From Rosa chinensis (Eukaryota > Streptophyta > Magnoliopsida > Rosales > Rosaceae): 64,000 bases of DNA. Both the position numbers and the translations under genes were made by a program. The notes under the pieces are model-generated. The model was given only the letters and a program-made list of their open reading frames with translations. It ran no database searches and was not told the origin of the DNA. Shown here in pieces: positions 1 through 12,708 of this stretch; positions within the stretch are counted from its first letter, which is position 1; each line of letters opens with the position of its first letter. The stretch covers positions 11,033,501 through 11,097,500 of the forward strand of contig NC_037090.1 of assembly GCF_002994745.2 (NCBI RefSeq), given 5' to 3'.

Positions 1-600
1 TGACTTGATATATAAAATTATTTATAGTGCTCCTGGACATATCTAAGCAAGATCTAATGATCTGACAAAACATGTCTGCTTTGATGGATAAGGACTTTTG
101 GATTGAACGATAACTGAGAATGTAATAGCTGCTGACAATTTGGTTCGATCTTGTTCAATTATGATTAAGAAATAGGACGAATTATTCACAACTTTTCTCC
201 ACCATTGATGGGAAATCTCAAAGTAGGAATCAGTGCCAACAAAATAATGTATACTAGTATAGTACTGAAATTATAGGACAACGTCGTAAGCACATGCCTG
301 TCGAAGTTCCATTGGCTAGGTGCCATTTTTATATATTTAGAGCTAGGATTAGACTTCAGTGAAGTGAAATGACAGAAGTCAAATATGCAGTCAAAACCAC
401 CTGGCTTTATCCCATTGGATCCTAACTGATCCTAAAACCCTAATAAGACACTGGGCGTCTGGGCATGATGTGGGTAACAGTTAATCCATTTTCTGACATC
501 GTTCGTGAATCTGGAGGTAGATTGTGTTTTTATTTTTTAACCTTATCTAACTAAATTAAAATCACTTACTTTTTTAATTATGGGAGTTCGGATAATTTTT
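1..600. other. no recognisable feature
   Basis: AT-rich sequence with no convincing reading frame. It lies beyond the point where Copia integrase similarity stops (about 620), so it may be flanking DNA or very decayed element sequence. I cannot assign it. Confidence 0.4.
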
Positions 601-2085
601 GTAGGCCAATATTAGTGTGCATTACAAACGTTCGAGCAACCATTTGCAATCTTTTAATGCCGGCTTCCGCGAGACGTGTGAACATAGGGAACCGAATGGT
701 TCAACGTCAATCTCAATGGACATGCAATAATCATCAAAAGTTTTCGATATAAACTCTTTAACATTATTAAGACATATTGACTTAATAAGATGATCCGTGT
801 GGTGAGCCGGTAGATGAATAATTTGTGCTAAGAGTTTAACATAAGCAACATTATATTTTGACAAGAGTGCAACATGTGACTAGTAGGTCGACGCATTAAC
901 CAACACCATAAAGTATCTAAATGATCTACAAAGTGGTTGAATAGGTCCACAAATATCCCCTTAGATTTTGTGTAAAAAAGGAATGAGTTCTTTTATATCT
1001 TTTGGGTCAGACGGTCTCGGTTTCAATTTTTCTAAGGGCTTTGCAAAACGAGCAATGGACCTTAGAAGAAACTAATGAGAATTTTGGTTGTGCCATGATG
1101 CCGCAATTGGCGGTGGAAGCAGATTAGGAGACCAAGACGCCACAAGTGGTGTCGGAAGCATTTGATTGTTGCAGGGGAACAATGACTACAACGGTCAGGG
1201 GGTCTCCATAAATCAACTTTTGATTCTTTCTTCGTGTAACTCGAAAGAAAGAATGTATGTTTGAAGTTTTAAGAATGCGGATCATCATATCACTACAAGG
1301 ATGACCTAACATATCATGCCAAAGCCAATGTGTCGGAATCTCATAAGTCATATCATATGACATTGTTAGATTCAATAGCTCGTATAGTGGTAACGTAGAG
1401 CCCATTAGAGAGACACATAAGTTACTCTAAGATATGCTTACGTCCGCAATCATTAGAGGTAATGCAAAGGAATTTATTCCCATTTTCACAATGCGTTTCC
1501 GCATAATATATGTTGGCTTGAATATCTCTAAAGCTCAATAGAAGTCAATGATTACATCGAAAGTCTTGAAAAGAAGCTAATGCAAATGAATTCAAAACAA
1601 TGGTCATCACTTAATTTCGGTAACTCCAATCAACCACGACCAAGTAAGGTAGGAAGAGATTTTGGTGGAGCGAGACTCACTTGAAGATACTTCTCTTGTT
1701 CAAACCTTGCCTTGACATCGCATTTAACTAGATGAGCCTATTTGAAGGGAAGTTAAAACCAATGTTTATTAATAAAATATGACAATTGTCATGTCCATCA
1801 TCCTTGGAAATAAAAAGGTTCTAATCGAAAGAGATTTCCATGTCATCGACTTTGGCAGAGTTGAAGTCTGCAACCTCGAGCTCCACGCCTCGACATTTTC
1901 TCTAAGTTTGACTTGATGGGATTCTCTTGCGTTTTCACGATCTTGTATGTGCTACCACATTTGGTGCTCTACATAAATTTGCCCAATGATCGAATGCTCC
2001 ACATCGGAAACACATCTCACTATTACTCGATATTTGGTTGTCCCTCTTTGTTTGAGGTGCGAAATTTACTTACATTATCTTTATA
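600..2085 (-). mobile_element. Copia remnant A: zinc knuckle, protease region, integrase
   Basis: Degraded Ty1/copia polyprotein read on the minus strand. In 5'-3' order I see a gag zinc knuckle near 2040-1990 (CFRCGAFDHWANLC, a complete CX2CX4HX4C), a decayed protease region, a GAG-pre-integrase block at 1405-1124 (HWLWHDMLGHPCSDMMIRIL) and an integrase core piece at 864-622 (AQIIHLPAHHTDH, then FDDYCMSIEIDVE). Stops and frameshifts break the frame repeatedly and the RT half is absent. About 600 bp of this copy (1440-2080) is closely similar to 3970-4610 in remnant B, so the two derive from one family. No function is expected. Confidence 0.85.
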
Positions 2086-5000
2086 TTGGACTTGATTCAC
2101 TTCAATCTTGAGGAGTGTTTGTTATTGCTAAATGTAGAATAACTTAGATGATATATGCTTGGTGTTGTTGCTTTTGATGAAACCTTACTTCATTTATTTA
2201 ATGCAAGCAACATTATCCTATTAAATGCATATAGGTTTATTTGTGGTAGACTTCAAACACATGTACTTCGAATATGCCCAATTATGGACCTAAGTCAGAT
2301 ATATTCTTGGACAACCTCGTGAATAGCAATAATCTCTGCATGATTCGAAGAAGTAGAGACAATGATCTGTTTATTAGACCTCTAAGATAGTGCGATGTTT
2401 TCCATGGTAAACACATAACGAGTTTGGGAGCAACCTTTGTACGGGTCCAAGAGATACCCAGCATCAGCACATCGCATCAAAACATCATTTGACTTTTGAT
2501 GAAGGGAGGATGCACGCCGACCGGCGGCGGCAGATCCATGATATGTGGAGTCTGATTCCTTGGTTTTATAGTTTGTAGGGATAGAATAAGTCCATATCAA
2601 TTGTACCTTTAGATAACAAAATATATTCTTTACACGAGTCCAATGGCGTTGTGTTCACGTATAGCTATATCTAACTAACAAGTTCACAGCGAATGAGATA
2701 TCTGGTATTGTGCATTGCGCTAAGTACAATAATACGCTTATTGCACCTAGATAAGGTACTTCAGCCTCAAACACATCTTCATCATCATCCCTGGGAAGAA
2801 ATGGACGGACAACCATGGGAGTGCTAACATGCTTGACCTTATCTTTATTAAAGCTCCTAAACATCTTTTGTGTGTGAACTGATTGATGAATCAGAATTCG
2901 ATCAATATGGTGCTCAAGTTCTAAATCGAGACAAAATTATATTTTCCTCAGATCTTTCATCTCAAATTCAGATTTTAGGTGTTCTGTGGTTTCTTTTAAC
3001 TTCTCTAGAGTTCCAATTATGTTCATGTCATAGACATATACCGCAACAATATCAAACATATAACTTGTCTTTTTAATGAAAACGCATGGGCATTATTGAT
3101 ATATCCTTTCTCAATCAAGTAATCACTTAGATTATTATACCACATCCGTTCAGATTGCTTTACTCTGTAAAGTAAGCATTTCAATCTAATCATCCATATT
3201 ACTTTAATACGTAAAGTGAGTGTTTTAATCTAATCAAAAACACGCTTTATGGCTAAGAGCTACTTGATTCAGGTAATTAAAGTCCATCATGAACCTTCAT
3301 ATATATCTATGTATCTAGATACCCATAGAGATATGCTATGACTACATCCATAAGGTGCATGTTCAGTTTTTCAGAAACTATCAAAGTGATAAGATAGCGG
3401 AACGTTATAACGTCCATTACGGGAGAGCATGTCTCTTCGTAATCATTCCAGAGCGTTGAAAGAAGACTTGCGCCACAAGGGGAGCTTTGTACCTTACAAC
3501 ATGTGTTACATTAAGGGGGGTGTCGACATCACCAGCCCAAAATCAAAGGACCGAGGTTCGATATCATCAGAATCAATAATTTCACGGGCAACAAAATATG
3601 CGAATGCATCATCACAAATGATGGCTTGTCGATCCCACATCTCATCTACAATAGTTTAATTAACAGAGATCTCTCTATTTTTAGAAATTGGTTCTAATGT
3701 TAAAGTGTCCCCCAATGATATCTCTTCAACATAACCATAATTTGGAATATCCTCATGGGACAGATTTTGAGCTTCGATGATCAATACATTGGATTGTGCC
3801 AAGTTTTCTATCTTCTTAGGGCGAGTATCCATCAAACCCACGGGCCTCCCGAGCTTCCTAGCAGGTGCTGGGTCCTGACTTACCGCCATGCAGTTATCAC
3901 CAGCGGTAGCTTCGTGCACTGATCCTCCCGGCGTAGAGTCCACTAAAGAGATACCTAAGTTACTCTAAGATGCGCTTACGTCTGCAATCATTAGAGGTAA
4001 TGCAAATGAATTCATTCCCATTTTCACAATGCGTTTCCACATAATATTCATTGACTCGAATATCTCTAAAGCTCAATATAAGCCAATGATTACATCAAAA
4101 GTCTTGTAAAGAAGCTAATCCAAATGAATTCAAAACAATGGTTGTCACTTAATTTCAGCAACTCCAATCAGCCGCAACCAAGTAAGGTAGGAAGAGATTT
4201 TGGTGGAGCGAGACTCACTTGAAAACACTTCTCTTATTCAAAGCTTGCCTAGACATCACATTTAATTGGATGAGCCTATTTGAAGGGAAGCTAAGACCAA
4301 TGTTTATTAATAAAATATGACAAATGTCATTGCAATCAACCTTGGAAATAAAAAGGTTCTAATTGAAAGTGATTTCCATGTCATCGACTTTGGCATAGTT
4401 AAAGTCTGCAACCTCGAGCTTGATATTTTCACTAAGTTTGACGTGATGAGATTCTCTTGCGTTTTTATGATCTTGTATGCGCTACCACATTTAGTGTTCT
4501 ACATACATTTTCCCAATGATCGAATGCTCCACATCGGAAATACATCTCACTATTACTCAATATTTGGTTGCCCCTCTTTGTTTGAAGTGCGAAATTTATG
4601 CACATGCCATGACCCCTAAAGCCGGCAACGGTGGCAATTTTCTTTGTCCACTGTGACCTCTACGGCTGCGATTTTGCTGGTTGTTCTGGTGGATTCCTTT
4701 CTTATGCTGAGCGATCATATGGACCATATCGTCCTGATCAATTGCCCTTTAGGTTCATGGTTTTGCTCGTAACGGCCTCCCTTAGGGACGTCATTATAAT
4801 TCGAGTCTGAAATAGCCTTAGTTCTAACGGGTCAGGAATTATAATTCTTCATGAGAATATTCTCGTGTTGTTCAGCAACGGACATCGCTGAAATAAGTTG
4901 TTGATGAAATCTCTTGATCCATCTAACTTGGATATCAATCTGATATTGCTTGGCTATCATCATTGCAGAGACGAGGAAGGTAGAGAGAGTTTACTCAATC

Positions 5001-6030
5001 AATTCCTCTTCTGTAATAATCCAATTATGAGATTTCATCATTGATATGATACTGAGGGCTTCTGAATTGTACTCTAGTACAGACTTAAAGGCTGCGAAAT
5101 GGAGATTAGCCCATCTCTTGCTCAATTTGGGGAGGTGGGAGTCTTGGACATTCCTAATGCTCTCTTCAAGCGCAACCCATATACTTCTAGGGTTATTTAC
5201 AGCCATATACTCAAGTAGTGTCCAATGGGGAGAAGTCGAGCTAGTATTTCGGAGCCTTAGATGCTTTTACGAACATAAAGTAAATTTTTGGGCGCAAACC
5301 GCTACCAATAAATTAATTTCCAAGGATTTTTTGGATTAGACCGAAACAATGATTTTTCAATAATGGCCAGGAACAAAACTTGTTCAAATTCTCAACGAAC
5401 CTATGTTTAGAATAGCATAAACCCCCATAGTTCGGTTTAGAATCACACGTTAGAAGAAAGGTGAGAGGTAGAAGAAGGGATATAAGAATTCCCAAAGTAA
5501 ATCGAGAATTTAAATGAAAGTATGAACGTTTAATAAAACTTACTTGGAAAATTTCTCGAAGGCTTTTTGTCAGGATTGCAACAGTGCTTTTGATCCTGGT
5601 GCAGGATTGCTGCAGGCTTGCGATCTCGGTCGTCAAGAGTTGTTTGCTAGCGGCACTACGGTGCTTCTGGGTTGCAGGAATGGTGCAGGGGAGGCCGAGA
5701 CAGGTCTAGTTAAGTGTAAAAGGAATGGCAGCCCACAGAGGGTATAAGGTTTTAGGTTTTTCGCTTTTGATTCAGGATTAGGCCTCGTGCACATAACATG
5801 TTTTAGAGAAAGAGAATTTGGAAGAAGATTGAGATATTTTCATTGATAATAGAGGTCTCTATTTATAAAGAATTACAAGTATAATATTTTCGATTACAAG
5901 TAGGAATATGCTAAACCTATTTGAACTAGGTACACAATATATTGATTTCTTGCAACACAAAACTGTATTCTAAATGGTTAATGTATATACATGAGCCTCA
6001 CAATGGACCATCCAACTAATAGCTTGTTAA
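2085..6030 (-). mobile_element. Copia remnant B: 5' LTR piece, gag, RT, RNase H
   Basis: Second decayed copia copy on the minus strand. A 5' LTR-like piece lies at about 6030-5790, with a TATA-type stretch near 5867-5876 and a following segment resembling the common copia start of the internal region. Then come gag (5206-4991, VALEES followed by KRWANLHFAAFKSVLEYNSE), a mutated zinc knuckle at about 4565-4520 (first Cys changed to Tyr), the pre-RT linker (3943-3656, GRPVGLMDTRPKK), RT C-terminal sequence (2864-2655, PYLGAISVLLYLAQCTIPDI) and RNase H (2600-2285, LMRCADAGYLLDPYKG, then NHAEIIAIHEVVQEY in another frame). Integrase is deleted at about 3950. The RNase H tail fades out near 2085, exactly where remnant A begins. 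Confidence 0.85.
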
Positions 6031-7710
6031 ACCCCGATTTTAACAAGCGAAGTTTTCACTTATGAGACACGAGCTAGTCGTACTATTACGATTTATGTGA
6101 TCGATAAATTTGATGCATATAGAGTGAATGATCGATCTTCAAAGCATATGATAATGTATGATAGAGAAGAGTGTTGAATTCTGCGAATGAAGTTCTTTTC
6201 ATGTCCTCTCATAAACGTGAGGCGGAAAGGAGCAGGATCTAGACCTTGTGTACCTTTACTAGGAGAGGTGACACAATACGACAAAAGCCAGAGAAGAAAG
6301 ATCATCCACTTTTCCACAAGAAATGAATGATGAATTTTTAATACTCTAATTGCTAATCCCCCACTAAGCCTGGTCTTAATTTGGTGCTTCCCACATACTT
6401 TGGTATTCATTATAAGACTGTCAATGATTAGTTGTACATCGGTGCATGAATGTAATGATAAGTACTGAGAATCATGACATACGGAGCTGTAGCAATCATA
6501 CTAGCTAATATTTGTCGAAAAAAAAAATCATACTAGCTAATAGCTAGGGATGATCGATTGAGTGATTATTATTAATATTAAGGGAAAGTTCTATGGCACA
6601 TGATTTGTATTGATTTTACCGTATATCATGGATGACCCCATATACATACTAAAAAGCCTTATAAATCCATTGTTTTTGTGTTTATACAATCACATTTAAT
6701 ACATAATGAACATGATTAATAGTATCTTCAAGTGTTCTATGATGTCATGAATTTTGCCTTTTTTTTTTTAATGATGTAGGTGAAAGATATTTATCATAAT
6801 CGCTAAATGAGGCTTTGACAAGAATATAAGCAGTTAAAAAGAGTTGTGAGCGAACACAAAGAAGTTGATTCAACATGTTTCGATTTTTGAAAAAAAAAAA
6901 AAAAGATGTAGATCGACTTTCATTAATCGGATCTAGACATTTCAATTGTATTTTTAGAAGTCAAAATTTATGAATCCGCCACTTACTAGAAACCCATAAC
7001 GAAATGTTGGAAACAATTTAAGATTTTCTTAACACCAAGAAAAAAAATCATTAGTTTCAGTCACTGCCAAACTGACCAACCATCTCTTCGGTGAGCGACA
7101 AGCTGGCACAGCCAATCCACTTTCTGTTTTCTCTTTCTCCCCATCTCTCTGTGTGCTTTGTGTTAATGGTACGTATATACGAATCCAAAGTAGTATGTTA
7201 GAAATATCGATCAGATGCAATGTTTCGGTTTAAAACGGGGACAACAAAGCACAGTTCATGAACAACCTAGCCTCAGTAGTTGGCAAAGCATTACAAAGTT
7301 TAAGCACTTCTGTGTGCGCCATCGATATATTCTTTGGCAAAACGGAGTAAGAGCTACCAGTTTGGTGCCCTTGTGTTTTGCCCTAAACGAACAGCAAAGG
7401 CCCAGAGCAAGTCTGGCACACGTACATAGGCTTCTTTTGGCCTGGAAATACCAACAAGTTCATGTGGGGGTTGTTGTTTCCCACTTGGCCAGTGGACAAT
7501 TAGTGACGGCCAACTGTAGGAGAAAGATAGAGATGGATAGTCACAGAACCAAAAATCCCACGACCATTATCCATGATCGAGAAGACTTTTAGTACGGAAT
7601 AGTGTTTGTTTGAAATGTATTCGAGAGACTATTCGTACTCCACTAGCTGGGAACATATGAGTTGAATAAGGTCTTGCAAGGTCCTTTCGGATTTCATTTC
7701 AAAAAAATTA
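6030..7710. other. no recognisable feature
   Basis: AT-rich sequence with poly-A/T runs near 6760 and 6885. One open frame of 125 codons at 7215-7592 has no recognised motif and no splice or promoter context, so I do not call a gene. Confidence 0.4.
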
Positions 7711-7711
7711 T

Positions 7712-9500
7712 TAAGAATTGGAGAAGGTGACAAATTAAGGTACGGGTTCTCTTTCTGCATGTTTTTCTTGCAGATGTAATGTGGAAGCAATGAGTTAATT
7801 ATTCTGCTTGTTGAAATTAGGGATCGAGTGGTGAAGCAATGAGGAAGGTGCTAATTAAGTAGTCGAGCAATTTAGCTAGGCTTTTTTTTTTTTTTTTTTG
7901 TTGGTGAATAGACTTCAATCAATAAAACACCCAAGGAAACGCCAAGGGAAAGGCCCAAAAAGACCAAATACACAGCAACAAAAGAGAGGAAAAATCAACC
8001 CTCCAACCGGTTCGACATGAACAGGATAAGGAATGAGACCCTCAAAACAACCAAAAGAACAAAAGAAAGGAACAAGGAACTCATGGAGGACCAGGCAACC
8101 CATCACTTCTGAGGACTCGTAAGAGTGAAGGTCACTATTTGACTCACTATTCATGAAAAAGAAACTTGAAAAGATATTTTTTTGCACGCATCACAAAAAC
8201 TATTGACATTTTGCACTTATAGAATTGCAAAATTCTTTCATTCATTAATAAAATTAATAATTAATAAAATTTTAAAAAGCACTTGAGAAAACCAATGGCC
8301 TAAATATGCAAAGCAATCTGCTAAAGCATTACCTTCCCTTCATTCTCAAAAATAAGCATTACCTTCCCTTAACATAAAGTAATTAAGGTCCCAAATGTGA
8401 GTTGTAAGAAGCTCAGTATCCAGAAACAACAAAAAGAATTCTTTAAAAGACTAGAGCTGTTTTGTTAAGGACGTTCTTTAGAATTTCTTGAATCACTTTT
8501 TTCATGGAAATATTAGACCTCTGATCCGGCCGTACTTTAAAACTTGAACTACTTACAACACTGAAGAATAGCTAGCCTAATGGTTTGGATCTTGTCACCA
8601 AAACCTAATTGACATGATTCCCAATTAGTCTCAAACGCCGCCTGAGACTTGAAGTGATAAAGCAACTAAGAATTGGGAAGGTGACAAATTAAGGTACGGG
8701 TTCTTTTCTGCATGTTACTCTTGCAGAAGTAATGTGGAAGCAATGAGGAAATGAGTTCATTAGTGCGCTTGTGGAAATTAAGGACGAGTGGCGAAGCAAT
8801 GAGGAAGGAGTTAAGTGCCGCCACATCTCTCTGGCTTTGACGAGTCGCTATTTGACTCACTATTTATGAACAAGAAACTCTGAAACATCTTTCTCCTAAA
8901 AAAAAAAAAAAAACTATGAACAATAATGTTTTGCACTAGAAGTATTGCAAATGTACTAAAAGCACCGGTATGAAGAATTTATAAATGAAAAAAAATATTA
9001 TTTGTCAAGTTTGATAAGTATGATAACTGTCTTCTTAACCGAGCGAGTTGTATTATTTGCTTAATTGCTTGTGTTTTTTTTTTTTGCCGTAGTTTGACTC
9101 TATTATTGTTGAGAGGCCGGAATGTATTTCATTTGTAATTTTTTTTATTCTATTTTTTCTTTTTAATTAACGTCAAATTTATGGGAGAAATGCTAAAGTT
9201 TTTAATTTGAAATCAAAAGACAGCACATATCGCCTTACGATCATTAGATTATTAAAGTCAAAAGATATATAAGATTCGCAAGCGGACATAGAAAAAAAAA
9301 CACTCTAATTCTAAATCAAGAATCAAAATACATGCAAAATTAAATCTCTGATTCAGCCAATTACTTTAAAGCTTGAACTTCTACATGCAACACTGAAGAC
9401 TAATGGTTTGGATCTTCTCACCAAAACCTAACCGACATGATTCCCAATTAATCTCAAACTTGTTGAGACTTGAAGTGACAAAGCAACTAACTAAGCCATC
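7712..9500. repeat. tandem duplication, about 0.9 kb units
   Basis: Two diverged direct copies lie head to tail. The block around 7712-7860 (AATTGGAGAAGGTGACAAAT to GAAGCAATGAGGAAGG) recurs at 8668-8810, and the block at 8516-8667 (CTTGAACTACTTACAACACTG to AAGTGATAAAGCAACTAA) recurs at 9343-9490. The junction is at about 8667/8668. The first copy has an extra LINE-like insertion (about 7875-8125) that the second lacks. No gene is evident in either copy. Confidence 0.7.
7875..8125 (-). mobile_element. LINE-type 3' end with poly(A) tail
   Basis: A run of about 18 T at 7881-7900 is read as a poly(A) tail on the minus strand. It is preceded on that strand by about 230 bp rich in T/G with no stable coding frame, typical of plant L1 3' ends. 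Comparison with the second unit of the surrounding tandem duplication (near 8830) shows the segment is an insertion. I could not define a clean target-site duplication. Confidence 0.45.
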
Positions 9501-10700
9501 AAATGTACAGATTTGATGTATAGATTTCTTCCTAATCTTTGCAAACGATATCTTTTCAGTTTTCCAAAGTCTGATGAGAAATTGAAAAATAATATCGTCT
9601 CTCAAAGTAGGATTTTGTTTTGAAAATCAACTCACTACTAGCATAAGCCTCATAGGACACTGTTATTTTTCTGTATCTTTTGCTATAAAGGATATGAATA
9701 ACTGTATTTAAAACTCATTGGATACGGTGCAGCCACGGAATAAAAAAAATGGATTCTCTATTGCAGGCTCCACTAACCAAAAGCCACCCTTATGACTTTG
9801 ATGTGTACACATTTTTTTTTTTTAAATTGCATTAGTTTTATTTTCTTTTCCTTTTTTCTGTTACAAATTTTTTTCCCTTTTTTTTCTTTTTCCTTTTTTA
9901 TTTCTTGTCTCCAGATTTTGTTTTTAGGTCTTAATTTCATATTTACCAAATATTGTTCACCGTATTTTTGTGTATTTTGCATACCCTGATAGAAAATACA
10001 CAAAATCCGTACATACTATTATACTGCAGAGAGCTTTCAATTGCCAATTCCAGAAAATCACATCCTCTCCTTTCCTTTTCTCCTTTCTTCTATTGTCGAG
10101 GCCTAATCGAGCAACCAAAATTGATAGCAAGGAACGAGAGATCAAAAGCTGAAACACAAAGTCTTTTCATTTTTTCCCCGTACATAAAATCTCTCAATCC
10201 CAATCATAAGATATTTAATCAAGGTTCATTGTCGATGCTTGTCTTGTACTTCGATATTAACATTGCTGATGTTTCTTCATATCGAACACATATCAGTCCT
10301 ATTTGAAGTGAATAACAGGCTCAATATCAGTTATAGTTATTTTTCATATCTGAAGATGGTTAACTGAGTTTGAGTTTGTTTCAATACCTGTTGATGAAGT
10401 AGATTCCATAATTCCTTTTGAGTAAAACAAGCGAAGTCGGCTTGCTCTTCTGCAAAACAAAAACAAAAACAAAAAGAACTTCAGTAAGTAAAAACATAAT
10501 AGATTAAAAGAAGAAGAAAGAAGAAAGATCTCAAACTGGAAATGAAGCTCTTAAGTCAAGGAGGTAAAGGAAGAGATGAGCAGTGGTTATACCTATATTT
10601 TGAATAAATCTGATGCATAATTGGATATTAAAGACTGAATATCGTAAGAGAAAAATTTGGGATTTGATTACTATTTGCTGTCCATATTCAATTAAAACTC
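9500..10700. other. AT-rich, no recognisable gene
   Basis: Contains long pyrimidine tracts (9810-9910) and a short imperfect hairpin at about 9963-10007 (TTTGTGTATTTT against AAAATACACAAA). The open frames here are low complexity. Nothing else is identified. Confidence 0.4.
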
Positions 10701-10716
10701 TCTCTCTCTACAACTT

Positions 10717-10950
10717 TTTTTTTATCAGGTAGTTAGCTGTTAGTAACTCACACACCCATGCAGTGGTATCCCATCGTCAGGACACCTGCACCGACATTGC
10801 GGCGAAAGCCAAACTAATCCACTGTACCGCAGACGCACGAACCCAAAAGGTCCCTCAAATCTGCTGGCCACGGGATGGAGCTGGGATTCGAACGCTAGAC
10901 TTAGGGGTTCCAGACTAGGCCGTTCGACCAACACACCACACCACGTGGTT
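10717..10950 (-). mobile_element. tRNA-derived SINE
   Basis: Read on the minus strand, the 5' head has a polymerase III A-box-like stretch (TGTTGGTCGAACGGCC) and, about 35 nt on, a B box (GTTCGAATCCC, + strand GGGATTCGAAC near 10881). The 3' end is a poly(A), seen as nine T at about 10714-10723. It is flanked by a 16-bp direct repeat with one mismatch (10701-10716 TCTCTCTCTACAACTT; 10951-10966 TCTCTCTCTAAAACTT). Head, tail and target duplication together make a SINE much more likely than a tRNA gene, because no cloverleaf is present. Confidence 0.8.
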
Positions 10951-11699
10951 TCTCTCTCTAAAACTTATCGACTAGAAAAAGCTATTAATATCAAAGATAT
11001 TAATTCGATGGATATATAGGATAGTTAATTTGCAACTAATCATTAACTATTAATACAAAAAGCTCTAATAATATTTTAAATAAAAAATTTGTTTTCCAAT
11101 ACGACTGCATGGAAGGAATGGTTAATTTGTAAATTTAAATATATTAAATGTGAAATAAGTAGTTAGATCATGTTACTTTCACACCCTTAACCGTATGTAT
11201 ATATAAGATGCTTATCTGATGTTTAATATAATACATTAATTTAATCTTTTATTTAGCAATGAATACGGATTTTTGTCTTTAATAAGTGTATTAAATTATT
11301 TTGTTGATTATATTTTTTGTTTTGTCACGGTTTTTAGTACCTATAGAGCAAAAGATACTAAAAATATAAAAGGGTGTTATTTTCTCTACTCAAATAGCAC
11401 GGTTAATAAAGTGTATCTAAAGGAGGGTGGCTATTAGCCAATTTTCTAGTAGTGACTCATTGCTTTAATCCCAATTTTTTTTACAGACAATCATATTTGT
11501 TTAATAATGAAAATCAAGATGATTTGTATGCCGCTTGAGTTGCTACTATATATTATGGGGAGTGAAATTTGCACACCCCAATTTACATTCTGCACTTCCT
11601 TATTAGTTTTTTAATATTTTTTGATGTCCTCTTATATTTGTTTCCCATATTACCCTTCTCCAACTAACTTCAAAAAGCTGCATTTCATCCTCTCAAAAC

Positions 11700-11736
11700 C
11701 CGTCTCTCGTCTCTCGTCTCTCGTCTCTCGTCTCTC

Positions 11737-11787
<51 letters not shown>
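11700..11787. repeat. (TCTCG)n then (CT)n microsatellite
   Basis: About five copies of a TCTCG-type unit run into more than 50 bp of CT dinucleotides, directly inside the left inverted repeat of the MULE-like element. Confidence 0.9.
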
Positions 11788-11791
<4 letters not shown>

Positions 11792-12360
11792 CCCCCTAAC
11801 TAAGAGTTTTCTTTCTAAGCAGCTGAACTTTAGAATTTCTCAAGGAAAGTTATGGTAAAACGTATAAGAAAATTTCATAGAAGATTTTGATTGTTGAACT
11901 GAGGCACTGAGCTATGAATACCAATCAACACCAACCTATTCTCCAAAATCATATCATTCAATCGAAAGAATGCCCAGATTCATTGCCCATACATACAATG
12001 AAGAATGATTTGAGATACCCAAAATCATGCTCAGATTGTATGTGTGTTGGAGACATGAAGCTTCAAAAAAAATTATTTGTTTTCTGCATTGAGTTTTGTT
12101 CATTATCTGAAAGTTTCAATAAGTCAAACCAAAGAAAAAGAAAATCCAATTTGTTGAGAGGCAAATTGAAAATTTGAGACTAAAGGAGTCAGGATAAAGG
12201 GATTGCGAAATCAAGAGACATATTGAGATTCAGAGGAAGCCTCAGAGAAGTTAATGATGAGAGAAAACTTTCCTTGATTAATATAATTCTCAAATCGGGA
12301 AAAACAAATCTTTCGGTTTTTGTCATACAACAAATTTGAGAACTTTCATATCTTGGTAAT

Positions 12361-12708
12361 ATGAAATTAGAGAAGCTAATGAGCCCTCTTTGGGCTTTGA
12401 TTCGAGACTCTTTTGGTAACTTAATTGATGGAGTGGCTCCGATTGCTTTGACCCCTCTCCGATTGCTGCAGAAGCTTTGGCTCTGCAACTGGTCTGTTCT
12501 CTCTGCAAAGCTTCCCACAGCTTCATCTATCATAGTTCAATCAGATTGTCTCCCTTTAATCCAAGCAATTATGAATCACCGCCGTCTAGTGGATTGGGAT
12601 GTCAACAAAGCTGCAGACCTTGTCGCTAATTTGGCTCAATGGAAGATCCGCCCGACTAGGTTGGCTTCAGCTGCCTCCTTCTTCCTTTCTCCATATTCTT
12701 CTGTATGA
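12361..12708 (+). pseudogene. RNase H-like (RVT_3 type) gene fragment carried by the MULE
   Basis: A 115-codon frame reads LIRDSFGNLIDGVAPIAL, then SSIIVQSDCLPLIQAIMNHR, then WDVNKAADLVANLAQW. These match in order the first strand, the central V-x-SDC-x-x-L helix and the NKAADxxA C-terminal motif of RNase H-like domains common in plant LINE-derived reading frames. The segment that normally separates the second and third motifs is missing, so the domain is internally deleted and probably inactive. Lying between the two long inverted repeats, it looks like a captured fragment (Pack-MULE style), though insertion of a retroelement piece into the MULE is possible. Confidence 0.6.

Noticed and set aside
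7215..7592. 125-codon open frame on the + strand
   Set aside because: No recognisable motif, no splice or promoter context, and the composition is that of the surrounding spacer; open by chance is likelier.
10740..10934. possible tRNA gene because of GGGATTCGAAC
   Set aside because: Only the internal promoter boxes are tRNA-like; no cloverleaf, and a poly(A) tail with target duplication shows a SINE.
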